NCBI RefSeq assembly: GCF_028368975.1
Contig: NZ_JAQNDM010000002.1
Location: 5,388,425 to 5,452,424 of the forward strand
DNA from: Stigmatella ashevillena
Lineage (GTDB): Bacteria; Myxococcota; Myxococcia; Myxococcales; Myxococcaceae
Reading direction: 5' to 3'
DNA: 64,000 nucleotides
Shown: piece by piece, positions 46,117 through 54,149 of the stretch
Layout: the number at the start of each line of letters is the position of its first letter
Position numbering within the stretch: position 1 is the stretch's first letter
Translations under genes and position numbers: made by a program
Notes under the pieces: generated by a model
What the model was told of the DNA's origin: nothing
Database searches by the model: none
Seen by the model: the letters and a program-made list of their open reading frames with translations, nothing else

Positions 46117-47280
46117 CTACGGTCGCTTGATCCGGAACGAAGAGGTGAGATCGTTGAAGTTATACTGCGTCAGGTTCGGGACATCACACCCACACCCCAA
46201 ACCACTTCCGGCGAAGTTGATGTCGTTGAACAACGTGTACTCGTAGCCAGGGCTCACCTTGACCGAGGAGATGCGGTCATTCCACTGCGTCCCGACCCAG
46301 GCGCTGTCGCTGGTGGCGCAAAAGCTCTCACCCTTGTAGTCGCTGTCCGCGTAGAAGCAGACTCCGGTGGTGGTGCCACCGCCATAGATGGCGCGAATGG
46401 CTCCGAGGTCTCCCGGGGTAAAGGTGTTGACGCGGTCGTTGCCGACCTGCTCGGGTGGAAAGCCATTCTTGGGAACGTAATCCCAACGGCCATTCACGAA
46501 GTAATTGCGGTAGTGCATCATCGACTCGAAGTCGTACGAGCCAATGGGCGTGCCCGCCGACCCCCAGTCAATGGCGTTCTGGCTGCCACCCGCGTTGACG
46601 GTGACCCACGAATCACGGTCTTGACGTACTTGCTCGTGCGCCAGCCCGACCGCGTGGCCGAGCTCGTGCCGAGCGGGGTTCACACCGCAGCCCGCGCCCA
46701 GCGACAAATCCTGTCGTCCTCCAATCTTGCCGACGTAACTCCAACATCCGTCGCTGGTGACGATCCGTACGTAATCGGCCTGGTTGGTCCGGGGCACCCA
46801 GCGGATGGACGTCTTTGCGTCGTAGTCGGCCTTGGCGCCCGCGAAGGCCGAGCGCGTCTCCGCCGAAGCTGCGGGGTCGATCTCGTACGGAATCACCCCT
46901 CCTGGCCACTTCTGACCGGTGGCGTTGACGATGCCCGAGCCCATGGCTCCAACTTGCGTGTCGCCATCCAGCCGCAAGATCACCTGCTTGTCCGCGCTGA
47001 TCACCTGCGTGCCAGAGACTTCACCGATCACTTGATCGCCGACAAAGGCGTAGTTGCCCTTGAGCACCGCCGTGACGGGGGTGTCCAGTCCGGCCAGCCG
47101 CACCTGAAAGGTCTGACCTTTCGGGTACTGTGAGTGATACACGGCGTCGTTTTCCAACCCGCTCGCCTCATCCGGTGCGAGCGCTTGAAGTTGCTGGGTT
47201 GCCACCTCTTGCTCTCCACAGGCAGTGCTCAGCAAACCCAAAGCAAGAAAAGCCGCGTGACGCATTCCACGGTTGAACAT
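46117..47280 (-). CDS. Astacin-type metalloprotease lipoprotein with crystallin-like domain
   Basis: Protein of 387 residues. The lipobox LLSTAC (Cys21) follows a hydrophobic core, so it should be a surface lipoprotein. The protease domain (about 120-300) has the astacin signature HELGHAVGLAHE (Zn ligands His205, His209, His215; catalytic Glu206) and the Met-turn SMMHY (253-257), the M12A family. A propeptide-like region precedes it. The last 80 residues (from CFYADSDYKGESFC) show the beta/gamma-crystallin pattern with WNDRISSVKV, a calcium-binding fold also used in myxobacterial protein S. AAGGAG precedes the ATG at 47280. Confidence 0.93.
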   Translation of the reverse strand: MFNRGMRHAAFLALGLLSTACGEQEVATQQLQALAPDEASGLENDAVYHSQYPKGQTFQVRLAGLDTPVTAVLKGNYAFVGDQVIGEVSGTQVISADKQVILRLDGDTQVGAMGSGIVNATGQKWPGGVIPYEIDPAASAETRSAFAGAKADYDAKTSIRWVPRTNQADYVRIVTSDGCWSYVGKIGGRQDLSLGAGCGVNPARHELGHAVGLAHEQVRQDRDSWVTVNAGGSQNAIDWGSAGTPIGSYDFESMMHYRNYFVNGRWDYVPKNGFPPEQVGNDRVNTFTPGDLGAIRAIYGGGTTTGVCFYADSDYKGESFCATSDSAWVGTQWNDRISSVKVSPGYEYTLFNDINFAGSGLGCGCDVPNLTQYNFNDLTSSFRIKRP

Positions 47281-47514
47281 GTCGTCTCCTTCACGTTGTG
47301 CAGCGCGCCGCCTGAAGTGCAGGCCACGCACCTTGTCGGATCCCATTGCCACGATGGGATCGGCAAATTGCCATAAACCAGCAAGAGCAGCAAGAACGGC
47401 TTACTCAGCCGGAGCTGATATCATTGTTTTGCCGCTTGTGATGTAAAATTATACTTCGGGCTGAGTGTGCTGGGTGAAGACGTGGGCCTACCGGAGCAGT
47501 CTCTGAACAGGCCT

Positions 47515-48015
47515 CTACCGTCCGCGCTTGCCAGGGGCCAGGATGCCGTATCGGGCGGCCTCGCGCCGAGCGTGCTCGATGAGGTCCAGCATTTGCTGAC
47601 GAGAGCGCCGATGCTTGGGCAACCGCCGCACCCGGCGCTCCACGTCTGCCAGCAGGGCAAAAGCGTCTTCTGCCTGCTCCGGGAAGTACGGCAACGACTG
47701 GACGTAGAGGGTCGAGACGTGAAAGCGATCCCAGAGCCTCGGGAAGCCCAGCCGTCGAATCCTGCGCAGCCACGGGCCAAAGTCCTTCCACGGGCGCGCA
47801 TGGTCGAACGCCGCTTGCACCGCATTCAACGCCGTCAGACGCCTCAGGTGCAGGCGTTCAGCGGGAGTTCGTGCCTCCCGTACAAACTGCCGCTCGAGAT
47901 CCTTGAGCGCAGCGACGGCGACTTCAAAAGGCATTTCACCTTCAGCCAACCCTAACGAGAGCCACTGGCGCTGCTCTGCCACCGTGTTCCACCACTCCCA
48001 GCGCAAGCGGGCCAT
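47515..48015 (-). CDS. Immunity-type partner protein, minus-strand copy
   Basis: Protein of 166 residues and paralogue of the + strand protein at 49019-49519, about two-thirds identical by eye (RTPAERLHLRRLTALNAVQA, RPWKDFGPWLRRIRRLGFP, VRRLPKHRRSRQQMLD). No signal peptide; basic with Trp-rich start (ARLRWEWWNTVAE). Both genes share the upstream sequence GGAGGCGAC at the same distance from the start, which supports the ATG at 48015. The preceding sequence is a remnant of the toxin C-terminus. It is inferred to be the immunity protein of a lost toxin; function not established. Confidence 0.78.
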   Translation of the reverse strand: MARLRWEWWNTVAEQRQWLSLGLAEGEMPFEVAVAALKDLERQFVREARTPAERLHLRRLTALNAVQAAFDHARPWKDFGPWLRRIRRLGFPRLWDRFHVSTLYVQSLPYFPEQAEDAFALLADVERRVRRLPKHRRSRQQMLDLIEHARREAARYGILAPGKRGR

Positions 48016-48110
48016 GACGAGTCGCCTCCCAGGCACTCAAAGTCGTTGACTTCCGCAGGCCAGGAGCCAATGCCAAGGCAAGTGTCGTAGCAGGGTAAGC
48101 CTCCGCTCCG
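48016..48110 (-). pseudogene. Remnant of lipoprotein toxin C-terminus
   Basis: Translation directly upstream of the minus-strand partner gene reads CYDTCLGIGSWPAEVN and then DFECLGGD, the same end as the intact toxin at 48483-49016 (CYEVCRGTGFWPEKVN, AFECLGGD). The toxin's TAG is replaced by TCG, so no stop occurs at the usual place, and everything before this is unrecognisable. The alignment shows that the minus-strand locus was once a full toxin-partner pair. Confidence 0.8.
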
Positions 48111-48307
48111 ACCCAGGGTGTCGTAGGGCGAAGAGCATGGCAGGAAGAGAGGGTGCGCGACGAAGAATCGACGAGCCTATCGCTGCTGAGCCTGTTGCTG
48201 GGCCCACGACTCTGGGAGGAACTCCGCGATGCGAGAGGCCGCTTGGCACAACCCTTCAAGAGCCGCAAGAACGGCTTATTCAGTCGTAAGTGTGCTTGGC
48301 GAACCCA

Positions 48308-48425
48308 GAGCCTCGGGAAGCCCAGCCGCCAAATCCGGGGCCAAAGCCCTTCCACAGGCGCCCCTAGGGGAACGCCGATTGTACAAAATGCAGCGCCGTC
48401 AGACGCTTCAGGTGCAGGCACTCGG
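48308..48425 (-). pseudogene. Fragment of a third partner gene
   Basis: On the minus strand CLHLKRLTAL and then VEGLWPRIWRLGFPRLW are read in adjacent frames, matching the partner proteins (ERLHLRRLTALNAVQAAF and PWKDFGPWLRRIRRLGFPRLW). Frameshifts and a deletion separate the pieces, and no start remains. A third copy of the partner gene therefore stood here. Confidence 0.75.
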
Positions 48426-48482
48426 CTGCTGGTGGACGGGTACGGTACGATCCGGGTTACTGAGCTAGAAGCGGGGGAGCAC

Positions 48483-49016
48483 ATGAACCAGGACGGAGAC
48501 GCGCGAGGCTCTGCTGCCCGCACGCTCTTGCTGTGCACCGGGCTGTGGGGCATGGCGGGTTGTAGCGCCACCCAGGCAGCGCACTCAGGCACAGGCGGAT
48601 CACACATGGCAGGCGCCATCCCAGAGGACGTGCATGCTCCCGCGAAAAGTGGTGAGGCCATCGCCCAGGCCGTCGAGTGCAACCAAACCGATTCGTCGCT
48701 CTCTTGCTGCCTCAAGCGGAACCCGGGGCAGTACGAGCGCTGCGGGGCGGTCGCTCCCAAGCGGGCGCCCAAACGAGCCCCTCAAGACGAAAAAGGGCCG
48801 GTGAATCCCCCTCCGCTCCCGCCACCCGATGAGAGACGGGAGCGGGAGCGGAGATGCCGCGACTATTACGATCAGTGCATTGCGCGCGGCGGCGAATACG
48901 AGAAGCGCGGGCAGTTTGGCCGGACCATCTGTCAGTCCTGTTACGAGGTTTGTCGAGGAACCGGTTTTTGGCCTGAGAAGGTCAACGAAGCGTTTGAATG
49001 TCTCGGAGGCGACTAG
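48483..49016 (+). CDS. SitA-like small lipoprotein toxin (Cys-rich C-terminus)
   Basis: Protein of 177 residues. The N-terminus ends in the lipobox LWGMAGC, so it is a lipoprotein. A central SSLSCCLKRNPGQYERCG segment resembles other SitA-type toxin lipoproteins as I remember them (possibly SitA6), followed by a Pro-rich linker. The C-terminal 60 residues form a Cys-rich domain, CRDYYDQCIARGGEYEKRG, TICQSCYEVCRGTGFWPEKV and FECLGGD. It is predicted to act on recipient cells after outer-membrane exchange, activity unknown. The ATG has GGGGGAG 6 bp upstream; the partner gene begins two bases after its stop. Confidence 0.75.
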   Translation: MNQDGDARGSAARTLLLCTGLWGMAGCSATQAAHSGTGGSHMAGAIPEDVHAPAKSGEAIAQAVECNQTDSSLSCCLKRNPGQYERCGAVAPKRAPKRAPQDEKGPVNPPPLPPPDERRERERRCRDYYDQCIARGGEYEKRGQFGRTICQSCYEVCRGTGFWPEKVNEAFECLGGD

Positions 49017-49018
49017 CC

Positions 49019-49519
49019 GTGGCCCGCATCCGTTGGGCGTGGTGGAGCACGGTAGCAGAGGCTCGACAGTGGCTGACCTATGGGATGATTCACGCGGAGG
49101 TGCCTTTTGATGCCTATGTGGGCGCGCTCAAGGATCTCGAGCGTGCGTTTGCACGGGAGGCACGAACCCCCGCCGAACGCCTGCACCTGAAGCGCCTTAC
49201 GGCAGAGGACGCTTTGCAAGCGGCGTTCGATCAAAATCGTCCGTGGAAGGACTTTGGCCCATGGCTGCGCAGGCTCCAGCGGCTGGGCTTTCCGAACCTC
49301 TGGAGTCGCTTCATGATCTCCATCATCTACGTCCAGTCCTTGCCCAACTTCCGCGGACACGCGAAAGACGCCTTCGCCCTGTTGGCAGACACGGAGCACC
49401 GAGTGCGGCGGTTGCCCAAGCACAGGCACTCCCGTCAGCAAATGCTCGACGGCATCGAGCATGCCCTGCGAGAGGCCGCCCGATACGGCATCGAGCCCCC
49501 CAGTCAGCGCGGCCGGTAG
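49019..49519 (+). CDS. Immunity-type partner protein of the Cys-rich lipoprotein toxin
   Basis: Protein of 166 residues, start GTG at 49019 (GGAGGCGAC lies 6-8 bp upstream, overlapping the end of the toxin gene). It is the paralogue of the protein at 47515-48015 and shares TPAERLHLKRLT, RPWKDFGPWLRRLQRLGFP and VRRLPKHRHSRQQMLD. No signal peptide. Being immediately downstream of a toxin, with translational coupling through a two-base gap, makes it the likely immunity protein. It is not a family I can name with confidence. Confidence 0.82.
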   Translation: MARIRWAWWSTVAEARQWLTYGMIHAEVPFDAYVGALKDLERAFAREARTPAERLHLKRLTAEDALQAAFDQNRPWKDFGPWLRRLQRLGFPNLWSRFMISIIYVQSLPNFRGHAKDAFALLADTEHRVRRLPKHRHSRQQMLDGIEHALREAARYGIEPPSQRGR

Positions 49520-49668
49520 ACGCCCGCTGACTGCTGGGTACCCACTGCATGAGCCGGACACACGCCGCATGCTGGCAGGGTGAACGAGACGCTTTCAGCG
49601 CAACGATTGCCGCTCTTCGAGTGGGGGCGAGAGAAGCTCCGGCGTGCTGTCCAGGGTGAGGGAATGCC

Positions 49669-52623
49669 TCAGGGAGAAGGCTCGGGTTTCGGCGTCTGAG
49701 CCTCGGAGGGGAGGATGGCGCGCAGGGGCTCATCGCTGCCCAGGGCGATGAAGGGGGCCCAGGCATGGGGATGGGGATGAGAGGCGCGCAGCGAGCGCAT
49801 GGCCTCGCGCAGGGCGGAGGCACGGCCCTGCCCGGCCAAGAGGTTGAGGTAGTAGAGGTCCATGAGCAGGCGCGTGGAATCGTCGCTCACCTTCCAGAGG
49901 CTCACGAGCACGGTCTCGGCTCCCGCGGCCACAAAGGCGTGGCGCAGGCCGTAGACGCCCTGGCCCAGGAGGACTTGGCCCCGGCCGGTGTCGCAGGCCG
50001 ACAGGACGACCAGCTGGGTGCCCCACAGGTTGAGCCCGGCCAGTTCCAGCGCCGTGACCAGGGTGGCCTCGGGACTGGACGCAGCGGATTCGGAGGCAGC
50101 GGGGGGAGCACCCGCCAGAACGAGGCCGGAGTTGAGCAGCGGCTCCTGCTGGGGCGGGGGAGCACCGCCCAGCGAGTCAATGGCAGCCAGGCCCCGGGAG
50201 CCCGGTGCGGAGGGGGCGTTGTCCAGAAAGAATCCATGGGTGGCCAGGTGGAGAATCCCAGGGGTGGACAAGCTCAACAGCCGCTGCTTGGAGGCCCCGG
50301 AGCCCAGGAACACTTGAGCCTGGGGCACCAGGCGCTGAATGCCTTGGGCCTCCAGGCGCGTGCCCGGCAGGGGCACCCAGGCGCTTCTGAGCAACTCCTG
50401 GGGCGGCGTGGTGAAGAAACGATCCAGGGCGTTGGAGGGCGGGGCAGCAATGGGAGCAGGCAACGCATCGGAAAAAACGGAGGCAGTCAAAGCGGTGAAG
50501 CTTGGGTCAGCGAGGACGACGACGGAGGAGGGAGGGGCGATGTCCTGGGGCTCTCGCAGCAGTTCGCGGCCCGAGGTGCGATAGGTGAAGTCGAAGGAGT
50601 CCAGGAGGAAGCCCTGGCCGTCGTGGAGGGCGTCGAAAGGGACGAGGCCCAATTGGCCATCGGGAGACAGGACGAGGCGGCGAGTGGTGCCCAACAGCGG
50701 CAACAGGGGCTGGAAGGCTCGCCGATAGAGTGCCTGAGTGGCGGATTGCAACGAGGCTTCGTGCTCGGCCAGGGCGTCATGCAGGCGCGAAGCAGCGCGA
50801 TCGATGGGAGGAGCGGGGCCCAGGTCCACGGCGCGGGTGGAGGCATCGGGGAAGAGCACCAGCGCCAGGTAGCGCATCTGGCTGGCTTCCTTCGCCCGCA
50901 GCGTCTCGGGTTTGTACACGAGAGGGTGGTCTTGGTAGGCGATGAACTCGACCAGCGCGCCGTCCTTGGGAAGAGAGGAGGCAACGCTGTCGACAATGCC
51001 TGCCAGCGAAGGCAGAGCGGCCCGTGAGCGCAAGGGCGCGGAGCGCTTGGCCAGATTCGCTTCGAGCGCGTCACCCTCCTCCGCCAGGGAGTGGAGGCGC
51101 TGTTGGTAGGATTCCGGGGTGAGCGCGCCAGGGCCCGCGAAGGAAAGGGAGGCGCGTTGAGTGCGCAGGCTCCGAAGCCGCTCGAAGGTGTCGCGGTCCT
51201 CGGGGCCCAGGCTGCGGTAGAGAGTACGGGAGATGCTCGCTGTCTCCGCGACGAAGCGGCCCTTGAGCAGAAGCACGGCGCTGAGGGCCAGGTGTCGCAC
51301 TCGGGCGTTTTCTGGGTGTGCGCGCAGCAGGGCATAAAGCCTCTGTTCATCGGCCCTCAGATGGGAGAGGAAGCTGGCAAGGCGGGTCTCGGAGAAATCG
51401 AGCGCTTCGTGACGCAGGCGCTGCTCGGAAATGGCGAAGGCTTGAGTGAAGAGGGGCAGCGCCTCGGAGAGGCGACGCTGGGCCAGCCAGAGTTGGCCGA
51501 GGTCATTGAGCGATTCAACGACCTCGGGGTGGTTGTTACCGAGAGCTATCTCCCGAATGACAAGCGCGCGATGATAAAGGGGCTCAGCCCGGCCGTATAA
51601 GCCTCGCGCCCGGTAGAGGTTGGCGAGATCATGAAGCGAGTTGGCGACGTCGGGGTGGCTCTTGCCGAGGGCAGTTTCCTGGATGGCGAGGGCGCGCCGG
51701 TAGAAGGGTTCGGCACGGCCATACATCCCCTGTTTCCAGTAAACGTTGGCCAGGTTGTTGAGCGACTCGGCGACGCTGGGGTGGCTCTTGCCGAGAGTGG
51801 CCTCCCGAACAGCCAGCCCGCGCTGGTGGAGGGATTCGGCACGGCCGTACAACCCCTGGTCTGAATAAAGATTCGCAAGGTGGGTGAGCGCCAAGGCGAC
51901 GGCGGGGTGACTCTTGCCAAGGGCGGTCTCCCAGATGGCCAGCGCACGCTGGTAGAGGGGCTCGGCACGGCCGTACAATCCTTGGTCTGAATAGAGATTC
52001 GCAAGGTTTTGGAGCACGTTGGCGAAGTTGGAATGGCTCTCGCCGAGAGTGGCCTCGCAGATGGCCAGCGCGCGCTGGTAGAGAGGCTCAGCACGTCCGT
52101 ACAATCCCTGTTCCTGGTAAAGGCTAGCGAGGTTGTTGAGCGAGCCAACAACGTCGGGATGATTCTTGCCGAGGGCGGCCTCCTGAATGGCAAGCGCTCG
52201 CTGATAAAGAGGCTCGGCACGGTCGTACACTCCCTGGTCCAAATAGAGGAGGGCGAGGCTGTTGAGAGATTGAGCGACATCGGGATGGTTCTTGCCGAGG
52301 GCGGCCTCTCGAATGGCAAGCGCGCGCTGGTGGAGAGGCTCTGCCTGGGTCAGGTCCCCTTGCCGACGATGAAGCTCACCCATCAGGTTCAGGCAGGTGG
52401 CAACGTCTGGATGCGTGCTTCCGCGCACGGCCTCTCTGAGTGCGAGCGCATGCTCAGCCCGTACAAGGGCTTCGGAATACTTGCCTGCATCATTGAGTTT
52501 CGTTGCCTCGTCAAAATCCGCCTGCGCCTCCATCAGCCGCGCATCGGGCGACCCCGCGTTGGCCCTCCCTTCCACGGCACACCAAAGAAAGACTGCCATC
52601 ATCCAGCCGAAGCCCTGACGCAT
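49669..52623 (-). CDS. Exported TPR-CHAT domain protein
   Basis: Protein of 984 residues. A signal peptide (1-24, MMAVFLWCAVEGRANA) is followed by eight or nine TPR repeats of 42 residues (about 55-400, LGKSHPDVANSLHDLANLY type) and a helical spacer. Residues about 670-975 are a CHAT domain, a caspase/separase-like peptidase fold, with catalytic His796 (LHLATHGFF) and Cys877 (LSACDTGRG). CHAT proteins act in programmed cell death, defence and regulated proteolysis; the TPRs should bind a partner or substrate. The start ATG has GGGAGG upstream. It lies 62 bp after the kinase gene at 52686, so it is probably in the same operon. Confidence 0.92.
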   Translation of the reverse strand: MRQGFGWMMAVFLWCAVEGRANAGSPDARLMEAQADFDEATKLNDAGKYSEALVRAEHALALREAVRGSTHPDVATCLNLMGELHRRQGDLTQAEPLHQRALAIREAALGKNHPDVAQSLNSLALLYLDQGVYDRAEPLYQRALAIQEAALGKNHPDVVGSLNNLASLYQEQGLYGRAEPLYQRALAICEATLGESHSNFANVLQNLANLYSDQGLYGRAEPLYQRALAIWETALGKSHPAVALALTHLANLYSDQGLYGRAESLHQRGLAVREATLGKSHPSVAESLNNLANVYWKQGMYGRAEPFYRRALAIQETALGKSHPDVANSLHDLANLYRARGLYGRAEPLYHRALVIREIALGNNHPEVVESLNDLGQLWLAQRRLSEALPLFTQAFAISEQRLRHEALDFSETRLASFLSHLRADEQRLYALLRAHPENARVRHLALSAVLLLKGRFVAETASISRTLYRSLGPEDRDTFERLRSLRTQRASLSFAGPGALTPESYQQRLHSLAEEGDALEANLAKRSAPLRSRAALPSLAGIVDSVASSLPKDGALVEFIAYQDHPLVYKPETLRAKEASQMRYLALVLFPDASTRAVDLGPAPPIDRAASRLHDALAEHEASLQSATQALYRRAFQPLLPLLGTTRRLVLSPDGQLGLVPFDALHDGQGFLLDSFDFTYRTSGRELLREPQDIAPPSSVVVLADPSFTALTASVFSDALPAPIAAPPSNALDRFFTTPPQELLRSAWVPLPGTRLEAQGIQRLVPQAQVFLGSGASKQRLLSLSTPGILHLATHGFFLDNAPSAPGSRGLAAIDSLGGAPPPQQEPLLNSGLVLAGAPPAASESAASSPEATLVTALELAGLNLWGTQLVVLSACDTGRGQVLLGQGVYGLRHAFVAAGAETVLVSLWKVSDDSTRLLMDLYYLNLLAGQGRASALREAMRSLRASHPHPHAWAPFIALGSDEPLRAILPSEAQTPKPEPSP
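51590..52345 (-). repeat. 126-bp tandem repeats coding TPRs
   Basis: Six or so adjacent 126-bp units (42 codons each) with recurring blocks such as AGATGGCCAGCGCGCG and CGGCACGGCCGTACA. Neighbouring units are more alike than distant ones, which suggests recent tandem duplication within the CHAT gene. Confidence 0.8.
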
Positions 52624-52685
52624 CTTTTCTCCCTCCCTTGCCTCGGGTTCAACGCGAGGCCAATGAGGACCGGCTGAGCAAAGCT

Positions 52686-54047
52686 CTAATGTGAATCCGA
52701 GGTGCCGGGCCTCGGAGGCATTACCACGGGAAAGTAACAGGCACCTTTCCAGTCGTAAGCGCCCTCTCCGCAAGGCGGTGAGGTTTGAAGGACTTCGATC
52801 CAGCAGCCTCCCCGAATGCTGACCTGCCAACCAGGGCACGGCGGACGGCGTTGGCCCGGGAGAGGCTCTTTGAGCATGTCGAGGCTCAGCCCGCTGGGCT
52901 TGGACCCTGGCGCCGCACTGGACACCGGAAACGCCTCCACTGCTGCGTCCGCCACTCCCCCCGTCCCACCATCCGTCATCGCGCTGGGGGAAGCCTGGAG
53001 CCTTCCCACGTTCACATGCCCAGCCACCAGGAGGAGAAGCCCAGCGGCCACAGGGAGGAGCGCCACGGGCCCAACACTCTCGCGGCGAGGCACTGAGACT
53101 GGTGGACTCGTGACTTCTGTGGACACGCGCGAAGAGTCCGGGCTCGTGGGCTCATCGGGTTCAGCCTCGGCGGTCTCCGCCATGGCCTCCATCACTGCAG
53201 CCAACTCGCCCGCGCTGCCTCGGTCCTGGGGCTTGTGGGAGAGCATGCGGAGAATGAGGGCCTCCAACGAGGGCGCCAGCGGCTTCACCTGACTCGGAGG
53301 CTTCAGCACCTCCTGGGGGTCGCCTCCATCATCTCCTATAAAGGAGGGGCTCGTCGCCAGGGGGGGATAGATTCCCGTGCACAGGCGGTAGGCCGTCACT
53401 CCCAGCGCATACACGTCGTCCGCAGGCGTGGCGCGGTAGGGAGCGTGGGCCCCATGGCAGGGGTTCCCATAGAACCGCAGCGCTTGGGGACTGCGATAGA
53501 CCTTGGTGCCGGGGGCGAGAAGCCCCTCGGTGAGCGGGGCCGCCCCCTCCCAAGTGCCGCACCCAAAGTCCATGAGGTAAGCCCGGCCTTCGGGGCTCAC
53601 CAGGACATTCTCTCCCTTGACGTCCCGGTGAAGCCCTCCGCGAGCGTGGGTGGCCTCCAGCGCCCGCGCCACCTGGGCCAGCAGCCTCAGCGTCCGGCGG
53701 AACGTGAGCGGATGCTCCTTCGCACAATCGTACAGGTGGACGCCTTCCACCCATTGCATCACCACATAGGGGTGCGCTTCCCCGCTGGAGCCTCCTGCCC
53801 AAGTCCCCCGTCCCAAGAGGCGAGGCACACCGGGATGCTGGATCCGGGCCAGCAGACCCGCCTCGCGCTCGAAGCGTAAATCGTTCGGGTAGCGCGCCAC
53901 CTTGAGGGCCACCGGCTGGGCAGAAGTCTGCCCCCTCCGGTGTGCCCGGTAGACCGCGCCATACGTGCCGTAGCCGGCGCGTCCGTCCACCTGCCATGGG
54001 CCCAACAAGGTCCCAGGCGGCAGCGCCTCGGGCAACAGCGCGTCCAT
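52686..54047 (-). CDS. Membrane Ser/Thr protein kinase
   Basis: Hanks-type kinase of 453 residues. LLGPWQVDGRAGYGTYGAVY is the glycine loop region, Lys49 (ALKV), Glu60/62 (FEREAGLL), catalytic HRDVKGEN (Asp142), DFG (160-162) and the typical later element ADDVYALGVTAY. It ends its kinase domain near 290, followed by an acidic Ser/Thr linker, one membrane helix (326-346) and a Cys-rich periplasmic tail of about 100 residues (CPGWQVSIRGGCWIEV, CGEGAYDWKGACYFP). The gene precedes the exported CHAT protein by 62 bp on the same strand. The kinase probably senses envelope signals with its Cys-rich tail. Confidence 0.92.
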   Translation of the reverse strand: MDALLPEALPPGTLLGPWQVDGRAGYGTYGAVYRAHRRGQTSAQPVALKVARYPNDLRFEREAGLLARIQHPGVPRLLGRGTWAGGSSGEAHPYVVMQWVEGVHLYDCAKEHPLTFRRTLRLLAQVARALEATHARGGLHRDVKGENVLVSPEGRAYLMDFGCGTWEGAAPLTEGLLAPGTKVYRSPQALRFYGNPCHGAHAPYRATPADDVYALGVTAYRLCTGIYPPLATSPSFIGDDGGDPQEVLKPPSQVKPLAPSLEALILRMLSHKPQDRGSAGELAAVMEAMAETAEAEPDEPTSPDSSRVSTEVTSPPVSVPRRESVGPVALLPVAAGLLLLVAGHVNVGRLQASPSAMTDGGTGGVADAAVEAFPVSSAAPGSKPSGLSLDMLKEPLPGQRRPPCPGWQVSIRGGCWIEVLQTSPPCGEGAYDWKGACYFPVVMPPRPGTSDSH

Positions 54048-54149
54048 GGCGCACCTCAGGAAAGGCGGGGGCCTGCTTCCTGTCCATCCTACCCCCTGGG
54101 TCTCTCCTTGTCAGCGCTCCTCTTCAGGTAGGCCTGCGCGGTGCCCCGC

